Notes: generated by a model from the sequence alone, not told the origin. Counted from the stretch's first letter, positions 6,647 through 13,925 are shown. The stretch is DNA of 13,956 nucleotides from Rickettsiales bacterium (GCA_947425005.1 CANDYP010000028.1:1-13956), one strand, 5' to 3'. Program-made: numbers and translations.

Positions 6647-8257
6647 ATGACCAATTTCATCTTCATCACCGGAGGCGTAGTTTCTTCTTTAGGAAAAGGC
6701 CTCGCTTCCGCTTCTCTTGCTGCGCTTTTGCAGGCTCGCGGCTATTCCGTAAAACTTCGCAAACTTGATCCTTACCTAAACGTTGATCCCGGCACCATGA
6801 GCCCGACTCAGCATGGCGAAGTTTTTGTAACTGAAGACGGGGCAGAAACTGATCTCGATCTCGGTCACTACGAACGCTTCACCGGAGTTGACGCCAAAAA
6901 ATCCGACAACGTAACCGCCGGTCAAATTTACTCAAAACTACTCGCCAAAGAACGCAAAGGCGACTATCTCGGCGGCACTGTACAAGTGATCCCGCACGTT
7001 ACCGACCTCATCAAAGAATTTATTTTAAACGACGTCAAAGGCGTGGATTTCGCTTTGTGTGAAATCGGCGGAACCGTTGGCGATATTGAAGCCCTGCCCT
7101 TTTTCGAAGCCATCCGTCAACTTGGTTACGAAATGGGCAACCGTTGCGCCTTCTTGCACCTCACCCTTCTGCCTTACATCGAAAGCGCCGACGAACTCAA
7201 AACCAAACCAACTCAGCATTCTGTAAAAGAATTACGCTCAATTGGCATTCAACCAAGCGTGCTGCTGTGCCGCGCTGAAAGGCCAACCACCAAAACGCAT
7301 TTGGAAAAAATTGCCAAAATGTGTTCAGTGCCCCTTACCTCCGTGATCGCCGCACCAAACGCCGCAAGCATTTACGAAGTTCCTCTGATCTACCACAGAA
7401 ATGGTCTCGACACTGAAATTTTAAAATTCTTCAAACTCGATTACAAAAAGAAGCCTGATCTCTCTAAGTGGACTAAAATCAAAGACGCGATTGAAAATCC
7501 TCAACACAAAGTAAACATTGCCATTGTCGGAAAATACACTGACTACCGCGACTCATACAAATCGCTGCTTGAAGCCATTGATCACGCCGCATTTTCTCTC
7601 AAAGCCAAGGCTAATATTGTTTGGGTAAATGCTCGAAATGGCAAAAATGATTTACCAAAAAATATTGATGCAGTCCTTGTTCCGGGCGGCTTTGGCGAAG
7701 ATGGCGTTGAAGGCAAGATCGACATGATTAAGCAAGCACGTCTGCAAAAAATTCCTTGCCTCGGCATCTGCTACGGCATGCAAATGGCCGTCATCGAATA
7801 TGCCCGCAACGTGCTTGGCATCAAGGACGCCACCTCGAGCGAATTTTCTAAAAAAGGCAGCTTCTTGATTGGAACAATGTCTGAATGGCAAGATAAAACC
7901 GGCAAAAAAACTAAAAAAGCCGGCTCCGACATGGGCGGCACGATGAGGCTTGGCGCCTATCCGTGCGTGATTACAAAAGGCTCTTTGGCTGAAAAAATTT
8001 ACGGCGAAAAGAAAATTTCCGAACGTCACAGACATCGTTACGAGGTCAACATCAACTACAAAGACCAGTTAGAAAAGGCGGGGCTAAAATTCTCCGGAAT
8101 GTCGCCAGACGGCAAATTGCCTGAGATCGTCGAGATTAAAGATCACCCGTTTTTTGTCGGCGTGCAATTTCATCCAGAGTTGAAATCAAAACCTTTCGCC
8201 GCTCATCCGCTCTTCGTTTCGTTCATTGCCAGCGCCATTAAAAACAAAAATGCTTAA
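6647..8257 (+). CDS. pyrG: CTP synthase (glutamine-hydrolysing)
   Basis: This 536-residue protein makes CTP from UTP with ATP and glutamine, the last step of pyrimidine nucleotide synthesis. The N-terminal amidoligase domain shows the P-loop FITGGVVSSLGKG (6-18), GTMSPTQHGEVFVTEDGAETDLD (49-71), IGGTVGDIE (140-148) and PYIESADELKTKPTQHSVKE (176-195). The C-terminal class I glutaminase shows PGGFGEDGVEGK (346-357), the nucleophile Cys375 in CLGICYGMQM, and His509/Glu511 in VQFHPEL. An upstream in-frame ATG at 6560 would add 29 residues that overlap the end of the preceding gene and resemble nothing in the family. The ATG at 6647 gives the canonical MTNFIFITGG start, so I chose it. There is no Shine-Dalgarno. 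The last 8 bases overlap the next gene, suggesting coupled translation. Confidence 0.97.
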   Translation: MTNFIFITGGVVSSLGKGLASASLAALLQARGYSVKLRKLDPYLNVDPGTMSPTQHGEVFVTEDGAETDLDLGHYERFTGVDAKKSDNVTAGQIYSKLLAKERKGDYLGGTVQVIPHVTDLIKEFILNDVKGVDFALCEIGGTVGDIEALPFFEAIRQLGYEMGNRCAFLHLTLLPYIESADELKTKPTQHSVKELRSIGIQPSVLLCRAERPTTKTHLEKIAKMCSVPLTSVIAAPNAASIYEVPLIYHRNGLDTEILKFFKLDYKKKPDLSKWTKIKDAIENPQHKVNIAIVGKYTDYRDSYKSLLEAIDHAAFSLKAKANIVWVNARNGKNDLPKNIDAVLVPGGFGEDGVEGKIDMIKQARLQKIPCLGICYGMQMAVIEYARNVLGIKDATSSEFSKKGSFLIGTMSEWQDKTGKKTKKAGSDMGGTMRLGAYPCVITKGSLAEKIYGEKKISERHRHRYEVNINYKDQLEKAGLKFSGMSPDGKLPEIVEIKDHPFFVGVQFHPELKSKPFAAHPLFVSFIASAIKNKNA

Positions 8258-8834
8258 AAAGTTTTTCGTAATATTGTTGCTCTCAAACCTTCTCTCTTGC
8301 GGCTTTCAAGTCGTCTACAAAGAAGAAGGTGGTAAAATTGAAAACCCTTACGAAGAAGAACTGGCAGCCATCCGCATCAAAAAAAATCGCACCAAACTTG
8401 ATCAAGATTTAAAAAATAATCTCTACGACGTACTTAATCCTGATTACGTCAAAGCTGAGCCCAAATATTTTTTGATTCTAACTCCAACCAAAACAACCTC
8501 TTCCACTTTTACCACTTCCAGCGGCGCGTCAGGGCGTAATCGAGTGATTTTGAATGTGGGCTACGAATTGCGAAGCCTGGATACTGGAGAGACAATTTCC
8601 TCAGGTTCAACTTTGGTAAACGACAATTACGACGTGACCAAGAACCGTTTCGGCACCTACACTTCTGACGAATATGTGCAATCCAACCTAACCAAGGTGG
8701 CAGCCAAAAATATCAGAAATTCTTTGGTGAATGACTTGATTGAAATGAAGAAGAAGAAAAAAGAAGATCTTGAAGAAAATTTAAAAGAAACGCAGCCGAA
8801 GGAAGCCTTAACCAAGAAGACTCTCAAACATTAA
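8250..8834 (+). CDS. lptE: LptE-like LPS-assembly outer-membrane lipoprotein
   Basis: This is a 194-residue lipoprotein. The ATG at 8250 (sharing ATGCTTAA with the end of pyrG) gives a short type II signal peptide with Lys3-Lys4, a hydrophobic core and the lipobox LLSC, so lipid would attach at Cys17. An in-frame ATG at 8226 would prepend eight residues and is less likely. The mature part begins CGFQVVY and has EELAAIRI (36-43), a middle beta-rich Ser/Thr stretch, NVGYELRSLDTGE (102-114) and NDNYDVTKNRF (124-134), then a helix with AAKNIRNSL. This fits my recollection of alphaproteobacterial LptE, the plug of the LptD outer-membrane LPS translocon. In many alphaproteobacteria the gene follows leuS; here it follows pyrG, so the assignment rests on the sequence pattern only. 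The tail from about residue 166 is lysine-rich, and its last codons overlap purQ on the other strand by 27 nt. Confidence 0.72.
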   Translation: MLKKFFVILLLSNLLSCGFQVVYKEEGGKIENPYEEELAAIRIKKNRTKLDQDLKNNLYDVLNPDYVKAEPKYFLILTPTKTTSSTFTTSSGASGRNRVILNVGYELRSLDTGETISSGSTLVNDNYDVTKNRFGTYTSDEYVQSNLTKVAAKNIRNSLVNDLIEMKKKKKEDLEENLKETQPKEALTKKTLKH

Positions 8835-9488
8835 AAGCCCGTCAACCGACCCAGTATTGCCGTCCGTCGCCCTTTCAGGATGCGGCATTAAACCCAGAAC
8901 ATTTTTCTGATCGTTGAAAATTCCCGCAATATTTAGCGCGGCGCCATTGGGATTGGCCTCATCAGTAACATTGCCATTCACGTCAACATAGCGGAAAGCC
9001 ACGTTACCGTTGCCTTCGATCTTTTTCAAAACTTCCGTGTCAGCAAAATAATTGCCGTCCATGTGGGCGATTGGAAATTTTACCAGCTGATTCTTTTTAT
9101 ATTTTGAAGTGAAGGCTGTGTTCGAATCTTCAACGCGCAGTAGCACATCGCGGCAAATGAATTTCACTTTTTTATTGCGCAGAAGCACCCCATCAAGCAA
9201 TCCGGCTTCGGTTAAAATTTGAAAGCCGTTGCAAATTCCTAAAATTTTTACACCTTTTTTTGAGAGTCTTTTAACTTCCTGCATCACCGGAGAGATCGCG
9301 GCCATGGCGCCGGAGCGAAGATAGTCACCGTAAGAGAAGCCGCCGGGAACAACGATTAAATCAAGATCGTCGTCAATCTTGGTTTCTTGGTGCCAAATTT
9401 TTTGCACTTTGCTGCCCACTTTTTGCAGAGTGGTAACTGCGTCACGATCACAATTCGAACCTGGAAAAATAATAACTGCTGACTTCAT
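8808..9488 (-). CDS. purQ: Phosphoribosylformylglycinamidine synthase, glutaminase subunit
   Basis: This 226-residue class I amidotransferase supplies ammonia from glutamine to the PurL synthase, which turns FGAR into FGAM in purine synthesis. Visible motifs: VIIFPGSNCDRD (5-16), VVPGGFSYGDYLR (46-58), the nucleophile Cys86 in GICNGFQILTE, and His203/Glu205 in MPHPERAT. The length is that of the stand-alone subunit used with small PurL and PurS, not the fused gamma-proteobacterial enzyme. It overlaps the purS stop by one base (TAATG), a translational-coupling arrangement, and GAGG lies 10 nt before its ATG inside purS. Its 3' end converges on and overlaps the lptE-like gene. No terminator lies between them, and purL is not adjacent. 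Confidence 0.96.
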   Translation of the reverse strand: MKSAVIIFPGSNCDRDAVTTLQKVGSKVQKIWHQETKIDDDLDLIVVPGGFSYGDYLRSGAMAAISPVMQEVKRLSKKGVKILGICNGFQILTEAGLLDGVLLRNKKVKFICRDVLLRVEDSNTAFTSKYKKNQLVKFPIAHMDGNYFADTEVLKKIEGNGNVAFRYVDVNGNVTDEANPNGAALNIAGIFNDQKNVLGLMPHPERATDGNTGSVDGLLMFESLLG

Positions 9489-9733
9489 TAGGAAATAACC
9501 TCGTAGCTGTAGTCTTCGATCACTTTATTAACCAACAACTTGTCGCAAATTTCATCAACAATATTTTTGATTTTTGCCGAATCAGTTTCGTTAATATCAA
9601 GCTCTACAACCTTACCCTGCCTAACTTGAGAAATTTGCGCAAAACCCAAATTTTTCTGCAAAGAATTTTCAATGGCCTTGCCTTGAGTGTCTAGAACACC
9701 CTTCTTCAACGTGATCGTAATTCTGATTTTCAT
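9488..9733 (-). CDS. purS: Phosphoribosylformylglycinamidine synthase subunit PurS
   Basis: This 81-residue small subunit bridges PurL and PurQ in the three-part FGAM synthase. The sequence KIRITITLKKGVLDTQGKAI at the N-terminus, QVRQGKVVELDI in the middle and LLVNKVIEDYSYEV at the end is the usual PurS pattern over its whole length. The start is the ATG at 9733, two bases after the purC stop; the stop overlaps the purQ start. The compact purC-purS-purQ order, with these one- and two-base junctions, indicates one transcript and coupled translation. Nothing is missing or unusual in the protein. Confidence 0.95.
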   Translation of the reverse strand: MKIRITITLKKGVLDTQGKAIENSLQKNLGFAQISQVRQGKVVELDINETDSAKIKNIVDEICDKLLVNKVIEDYSYEVIS

Positions 9734-9735
9734 GA

Positions 9736-10455
9736 TTATTTGATTTGAATTCCTAAGCGTGAAGCTACATCTCCGTAGGCCTCAACCAAACCGCCCAAAT
9801 TTCTTCTGAAGCGATCCTTGTCCATTTTTTCTGAAGTTTTTTCGTCCCACAATCTACAGCTATCTGGGCTAATCTCATCGGCCAGAACGATATTTTGGCG
9901 CGCATCAAAGCCAAACTCGATCTTAAAATCAACCAGTTTGATGCCGATTTTTTTGAAGATTCCGCGCAGAATTTCGTTAATTTTTAGTGTGTGTTTTTTG
10001 ATTTCGTCGAGTTGATTTTTGGTGACAACTTTCAAAACATTTGTGGCGTGATCGTCGTTGATTAGCGGATCGCCAAGAGCATCGTCTTTCAAACAAATTT
10101 CGAATACCGGCTCCAACAATTCAATGCCTTCCGCAATTCCTAAACGCTTGGCCATTGAGCCAGCTGAAACATTGCGCACAATCACTTCGAGCGGGATAAT
10201 TTTGACTTTGCGAATCAGCTGCTCGCGTTCGTTTAATCTTTTTTCGAAATGAGTTGGAATGCCGGCAGCAGCCATCTCAAGCATGATGTGCTCCGAGATA
10301 AAATTATTCAAAACACCTTTGCCCGTAATCACTTCTTTCTTCTCGCCGTTGAAAGCGGTGGCGTCGTCTTTGAAATATTGAATTAAAAGATTTTCGTCTG
10401 CGGTGCTGAAAAGTTGCTTGGCTTTACCTTCGTAAATTTTTTCTAATTTTTGCAT
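9736..10455 (-). CDS. purC: SAICAR synthetase (phosphoribosylaminoimidazole-succinocarboxamide synthase)
   Basis: This enzyme joins CAIR and aspartate with ATP to give SAICAR, a middle step of IMP synthesis. With the ATG at 10455 the protein is 239 residues, close to the 237 of E. coli, and starts MQKLEKIYEGKAKQLF, the expected N-terminus with the ATP-binding YEGKAK (8-13). Further motifs: LEVIVRNVSAGSMAKR (89-104), DDHATNV (134-140), VDFKIEFG (175-182), LADEISPDSCRLW (191-203) and DKDRFRR (212-218). A GTG at 10485 would add ten residues. Although AGGAAA sits upstream of it, the spacing is only about two bases and the extra residues do not look conserved, so I prefer the ATG. It is the first purine gene after hemF, 51 nt downstream, and may be read with it. 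Confidence 0.95.
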   Translation of the reverse strand: MQKLEKIYEGKAKQLFSTADENLLIQYFKDDATAFNGEKKEVITGKGVLNNFISEHIMLEMAAAGIPTHFEKRLNEREQLIRKVKIIPLEVIVRNVSAGSMAKRLGIAEGIELLEPVFEICLKDDALGDPLINDDHATNVLKVVTKNQLDEIKKHTLKINEILRGIFKKIGIKLVDFKIEFGFDARQNIVLADEISPDSCRLWDEKTSEKMDKDRFRRNLGGLVEAYGDVASRLGIQIK

Positions 10456-10506
10456 TTTGTTTTTTAATTTTGTTACTGGATTCACTTTCCTGAGACTCGC
10501 CGTCGC

Positions 10507-11337
10507 TCAATCCCATTTCGCCACCGGTGGCAACGACATCAAAATCGCCTCCGTATTGCCCCCCGTCATTAACCCGAATTTTGTCCCACGATCGTAAACC
10601 AAATTAAATTCGGCGTACAAACCTCGCTTTCTTAATTGATGTTCCCGCTGCTCATCCGTCCATTTCTCAAACATGCGTCGCCGCACCAGTTTTGGAAAAA
10701 TTTCTAAAAAAGCCAACCCAACATTTTTGGTAAATGTAAAATTTTTTTCAAAATCATCTTCCAAATAATCGTAAAAAATTCCGCCCACTCCGCGTGCGAC
10801 GTTGCGATGTTTAATGAAAAAATATTCGTCGCACCATTTTTTAAACTTGTCGTAATAAAGCGGATCAGCCTTGTCACACACCGCTTGGAAGGCTTGATGA
10901 AAATCAGTAGTATCCTCCGCAACTTCAAACATCGGATTCAAATCTGCCCCGCCGCCAAACCAATTTTTCGTCGTACAGATAAATCGCGTATTCATGTGAA
11001 CCGCCGGAACTAAAGGCGATTTCATGTGTGCCACCAGCGAAATTCCGCTGGCCCAAAATTGCGGATTTTCTGCAGCGCCGGGAATTTGTTGACAAAATTC
11101 TTCGCTAAATTCGCCGTAAACTTTCGAAAAATTTACGCCAACTTTTTCAAAAACATTGCCCTTCATTAACGACATTTCGCCGGAGCCACCACCTTCTCGA
11201 TCCCAGTTTTTTCTGACAAACTTACCTGGATTTTCTTCAGCAAATTCCTCTTCAATTTTTTCAAATTCGGCACAAATTTTATCCCGCAATTGTTGAAACC
11301 ACTGCGACGTGATTCCTTGCTTCTCTTCAATATCCAT
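10507..11337 (-). CDS. hemF: Oxygen-dependent coproporphyrinogen III oxidase
   Basis: This enzyme converts coproporphyrinogen III to protoporphyrinogen IX using O2, late in heme synthesis, and its presence implies aerobic or microaerobic life. Motifs along the 276 residues: NWDREGGGSGEMS (44-56), GVNFS (67-71), HMNTRF (114-119), WFGGGADLNP (126-135), KHRNVARGVGGIFYDYL (176-192), EFNLVYDRGTKFGLMTGG (243-260) and ILMSLPP (265-271). It ends soon after LPPVAKW, so it lacks the last 20 or so residues of longer HemF proteins such as E. coli (299 residues). All catalytic regions precede that point, so I read this as a natural short form and not a truncation. The ATG at 11337 has no Shine-Dalgarno. 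It diverges from tyrS across a 78-bp gap carrying an inverted repeat; purC follows in the same direction. Confidence 0.96.
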   Translation of the reverse strand: MDIEEKQGITSQWFQQLRDKICAEFEKIEEEFAEENPGKFVRKNWDREGGGSGEMSLMKGNVFEKVGVNFSKVYGEFSEEFCQQIPGAAENPQFWASGISLVAHMKSPLVPAVHMNTRFICTTKNWFGGGADLNPMFEVAEDTTDFHQAFQAVCDKADPLYYDKFKKWCDEYFFIKHRNVARGVGGIFYDYLEDDFEKNFTFTKNVGLAFLEIFPKLVRRRMFEKWTDEQREHQLRKRGLYAEFNLVYDRGTKFGLMTGGNTEAILMSLPPVAKWD

Positions 11338-11348
11338 TTCAAAAATGA

Positions 11349-11377
11349 TTGCTTAATTGGGGGGCGGTTTTGATAAT
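11349..11377 (+). promoter_or_regulatory. Candidate sigma70-type promoter for tyrS
   Basis: TTGCTT (11349-11354) and GATAAT (11372-11377) are separated by 17 nt and match the consensus hexamers at three and five of six positions. Transcription would start near 11384, leaving a leader of about 30 nt. The left arm of the G6/C6 inverted repeat lies in the spacer of this promoter. This is inference from sequence likeness only. Confidence 0.35.
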
Positions 11378-11414
11378 TTGGCGAGCTTCCTTCAAAAACA
11401 AAATAGCCCCCCAA
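11357..11414. repeat. G6/C6 inverted repeat in the hemF/tyrS divergent gap
   Basis: The arms TTGGGGGGCGGTTTTG (11357-11372) and CAAAATAGCCCCCCAA (11399-11414) are complementary at 14 of 16 positions, with a 26-bp spacer. The right arm stops two bases short of the tyrS ATG (11416), where a Shine-Dalgarno would normally be. The repeat could be a DNA operator for both genes or a genome-wide palindromic repeat. As the left arm lies before the predicted tyrS start point, an RNA hairpin on the tyrS transcript is less likely. Confidence 0.75.
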
Positions 11415-11415
11415 A

Positions 11416-12678
11416 ATGAATTTTAAATCAGAATTTCAATCAAATTTCCTCAGGGAATTTTCTGCGCGCGGATTTTTTGCCCAAGCCACTCACGAAAAAG
11501 AATTAGACGAGTTAATGGCCTTCGGTCCAATCACCGCCTACATCGGTTTTGATTGCACCGCCAAATCACTTCACGCCGGCAGTTTAATTCAAATAATGAT
11601 TTTGCGCTTACTCCAAAAACACGGCCACAAACCACTTGTATTGCTTGGCGGCGGAACCACTAAAATCGGCGATCCTTCTGGTAAAGATGAAGCTCGTCAA
11701 GTTTTGACGGAAGAAAAAATCGGCGAAAATTTAGCCGGAATCAAAAAAACTTTAGAAAAATTTATTAGCTTTGAAGGCACGTCAGCAGCCGTGTTGGTGA
11801 ATAATGACGACTGGCTCAAAAATCTAAACTACCTCGAATTCTTGCGCGACGTCGGCCGTCACTTTTCAATCAACCGCATGCTCACCTTCGACTCGGTGAA
11901 GACTAGACTAGAGCGCGAGCAGCCCCTCTCCTTCCTCGAATTCAACTACATGATTTTGCAGGCTTACGACTTTTACGAGCTCAATCAAAAACACGCTTGT
12001 CGCTTACAAATCGGCGGCTCCGATCAATGGGGAAATATTGTGAATGGCGTGGAATTAACTCGCCGAATCGCCGCCGCAAATTCCGACCAGAATAAATCGC
12101 GCGAAGCTTTCGGCCTAACCTCGCCCCTACTCACCACCGCCGACGGCAAAAAAATGGGCAAGACCGCTGACGGTGCGGTTTGGCTGGATGAAACGATGTT
12201 GTCGCCTTTCGATTATTTTCAATATTTTAGAAATACGCACGACGCTGACGTCGGAAAATTTTTGCGACTTTTCACTGATTTAGAAATTTCGGAAATTGAA
12301 AATTTGGAAAAGTTGAAGGATCAGGAGATTAACAAAGCTAAAGAAATTCTAGCTTTCGAGGCGGTTAAAATTTGCCACGGCGCAAAGGCGGCGCAGGAAT
12401 CTTTGCAAAAAGCCCGCGAGATTTTTGTCGCGAAAAATTCGGCTGCTTTTGAGGAAAAAGAAATTTCGTTGGGCGCTGAAGGTGCAAAAAAATTAATCGA
12501 AATAATGAAGGAAATTGGTGCAGTGGAATCGAATGGTGAGGCAAAAAAATTAATTGAGGGAAAGGCGGTTAAGATCAATGGTGAAGCGGTTTTAGACGTA
12601 CAGCATTTAATTCAAGAAACCGGCGAATTTGATTTGTCGGTGGGGAAGAAAAAGTTTTTTAAAATAATCGTTACTTAA
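11416..12678 (+). CDS. tyrS: Tyrosyl-tRNA synthetase
   Basis: This is a 420-residue class I synthetase that charges tRNA-Tyr. The Rossmann domain has YIGFDCTAKSLHAGSL (42-57), whose HAGS stands in for HIGH; GGGTTKIGDPSGKDEAR (78-94); YMILQAYDF (178-186); and QIGGSDQWGNI (198-208), the tyrosine-binding region. KKMGKT (245-250) is the KMSKS loop. The C-terminal S4-like RNA-binding domain (about 365-420) holds SNGEAKKLIEGKAVKINGE (372-390). The length fits the family. The HAGS and KMGKT variants are, as I recall, usual for alphaproteobacterial TyrRS and support the taxonomic call. The start is the ATG at 11416, directly after a C6 tract, with no Shine-Dalgarno. A palindromic element follows the stop after 7 bases; no T-box or other leader element is seen. 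Confidence 0.97.
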   Translation: MNFKSEFQSNFLREFSARGFFAQATHEKELDELMAFGPITAYIGFDCTAKSLHAGSLIQIMILRLLQKHGHKPLVLLGGGTTKIGDPSGKDEARQVLTEEKIGENLAGIKKTLEKFISFEGTSAAVLVNNDDWLKNLNYLEFLRDVGRHFSINRMLTFDSVKTRLEREQPLSFLEFNYMILQAYDFYELNQKHACRLQIGGSDQWGNIVNGVELTRRIAAANSDQNKSREAFGLTSPLLTTADGKKMGKTADGAVWLDETMLSPFDYFQYFRNTHDADVGKFLRLFTDLEISEIENLEKLKDQEINKAKEILAFEAVKICHGAKAAQESLQKAREIFVAKNSAAFEEKEISLGAEGAKKLIEIMKEIGAVESNGEAKKLIEGKAVKINGEAVLDVQHLIQETGEFDLSVGKKKFFKIIVT

Positions 12679-12685
12679 TACTCAT

Positions 12686-12801
12686 TCGTGACGAGAAACC
12701 CCCCTACCCCCCTTATCATGGGGGCTTTTGATCTAGTTCGGTTTAAGCCCCCCTGATAAGGGGGATGAGCGCATGCCGGTCATGGGGGTTTCTCGTCACG
12801 A
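12686..12801. repeat. Nested palindromic (MITE/REP-like) element between tyrS and the PfkB gene
   Basis: The outer arms are perfect 18-bp inverted repeats: TCGTGACGAGAAACCCCC (12686-12703) and its complement (12784-12801). Inside lies a second pair, 12708-12727 (CCCCCTTATCATGGGGGCTT) and 12745-12764, complementary at 19 of 20 positions around a 17-nt loop. The space between outer and inner arms is 4 nt on the left and 19 nt on the right. Each inner arm is itself partly self-complementary (CCCCC...GGGGG). There is no coding capacity, no transposase and no clear target-site duplication. Without a T tract it is not a standard terminator, although such a stem could slow or process the tyrS transcript. 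It is probably a dispersed non-coding repeat. Confidence 0.85.
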
Positions 12802-12822
12802 GCACAATCAAAAAATCCCAAA

Positions 12823-13887
12823 ATGACAAAAAATGACGCAGGCCTTGGGCCGAGTAATTTTCAACTCGCTCAACAAAATAAAAAAATTGCGAGTAAAAAA
12901 ATAATCGGAATCGGCAACGCAATTGTCGACGTTTTGTGCAAAGTTGACGACGCGTTTCTTACGCACAACAGTCTCTTCAAAAACTCAATGTCGCTAATTA
13001 GCCACGAAGAGGCCGAAAAATTCTCTCAGCTAAAATCAGAAAAAATTACTTCCGGCGGATCGGTTGGCAACACGATTGCAGCTTTGGCCCAGCTTGGCAC
13101 TAAGGCCGCCTTCATTGGCAAAGTTGGCAACGACGACTTCGGCCAAAAATTTATTCAAGAAATTTCCAAAACTGGCGCGGAGTTTTTGAACGAAAATAAT
13201 CACAAAAATCCTTCGGCAAAATCTTTCATTTTAGTCACGCCCGACGCCCACAGAACAATGTGCACTTACTTGGGCTGCGCTTCCGAAATTACCGAAAATG
13301 ACGTCAAGGAAGAAAGCTTCAAAGACGCGTCAATACTGTATTTGGAAGGATATTTGTGGGACGCTCCCGAAACAATTTTAGCACTAAAAAAAGCGATTAT
13401 TTGCGCCAAAAAAAATGGCGTGAAAGTCGCCTTTTCGCTTTCAGATTCTTTCTGCGTTTCGCGTCACAAAGCAGATTTTTTGCAGCTAATTGAAAACGAT
13501 CTCGACATCCTTTTCGCCAATGAAACCGAGGCGGCAGAGCTTGCTCCCAACTTCCACGAAATTTTTTCTAGTCACAAAAAATTAATCACCGTCGTGACTA
13601 AAAACGAAAGAGGTTGCGAAGTTTTCTGCGAGCAAAAATCTTTTGCCAGCCCCGCTGCAAAAATTGAAAAATTAGTCGACACCACTGGTGCGGGAGACGC
13701 CTTCGCTGCCGGCTTTTTGTTTGGCCTGACTAACGATTTTGATTTAGAAAAATCAGCGCAGTTTGGCAATCTTGTTGCGTCAAAAATTATTCAAAAATTC
13801 GGCGCTAGATTTGAAGAAAATGAGCTCGATTTTAAAATCTTCTTCGCGGAAAGATTGGAGAATTTAGCGAGGCAAGTTCAGCTTTAA
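12823..13887 (+). CDS. PfkB-family sugar/nucleoside kinase, probably adenosine kinase
   Basis: This 354-residue ribokinase-fold enzyme would phosphorylate a sugar or nucleoside hydroxyl with ATP. Visible motifs: GIGNAIVDVLCKVDDAFL (29-46), the substrate-binding N-terminus; GGSVGNTIAALAQLG (78-92), the first PfkB signature; GKVGNDDFG (99-107); LFANETEAAEL (230-240); and DTTGAGDAFAAGF (286-298), the second signature with catalytic base Asp292 and the anion hole. The start GIGNAIVDVL followed by DDAFL resembles alphaproteobacterial proteins annotated as adenosine kinase, so AMP from adenosine by salvage is the best guess; fructokinase or ribokinase remain possible. About 25 residues precede the fold and look unstructured, so the true start could be later, but no better in-frame ATG is near. 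It begins 21 bp after the palindromic element and has no Shine-Dalgarno. Confidence 0.88.
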   Translation: MTKNDAGLGPSNFQLAQQNKKIASKKIIGIGNAIVDVLCKVDDAFLTHNSLFKNSMSLISHEEAEKFSQLKSEKITSGGSVGNTIAALAQLGTKAAFIGKVGNDDFGQKFIQEISKTGAEFLNENNHKNPSAKSFILVTPDAHRTMCTYLGCASEITENDVKEESFKDASILYLEGYLWDAPETILALKKAIICAKKNGVKVAFSLSDSFCVSRHKADFLQLIENDLDILFANETEAAELAPNFHEIFSSHKKLITVVTKNERGCEVFCEQKSFASPAAKIEKLVDTTGAGDAFAAGFLFGLTNDFDLEKSAQFGNLVASKIIQKFGARFEENELDFKIFFAERLENLARQVQL

Positions 13888-13891
13888 TCAA

Positions 13892-13925
13892 GAACTCAAT
13901 ACTGGATGGAACTCAATGCTGGACG
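13892..13925. repeat. Two tandem 17-bp direct repeats
   Basis: GAACTCAATACTGGATG (13892-13908) is followed at once by GAACTCAATGCTGGACG (13909-13925), with 15 of 17 bases identical. They lie 4 bp after the PfkB stop codon. The second copy leads straight into the hairpin, which suggests a composite repeat element. Confidence 0.8.

Noticed and set aside
10456..10485. GTG start for purC with AGGAAA upstream
   Set aside because: The purine tract is only about two bases from the GTG, and the ten added residues are not typical of SAICAR synthetase; the ATG at 10455 gives the expected N-terminus. It cannot be fully excluded.
10507..10530. Possible 3' truncation of hemF
   Set aside because: The protein ends just after the conserved LPP-x3-W block, all catalytic motifs precede it, and no continuing reading frame with family-like sequence was seen; a natural short form is more likely.
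11571..12166. Altered class I signatures in tyrS (HAGS for HIGH, KMGKT for KMSKS)
   Set aside because: As far as I recall these variants are usual in alphaproteobacterial tyrosyl-tRNA synthetases, and the rest of the active site is intact, so they are not a sign of a paralogue or decay.
12686..12801. CRISPR array or attachment site
   Set aside because: There are no regularly spaced direct repeats; the structure is made of inverted arms, and no cas, integrase or tRNA gene is nearby.
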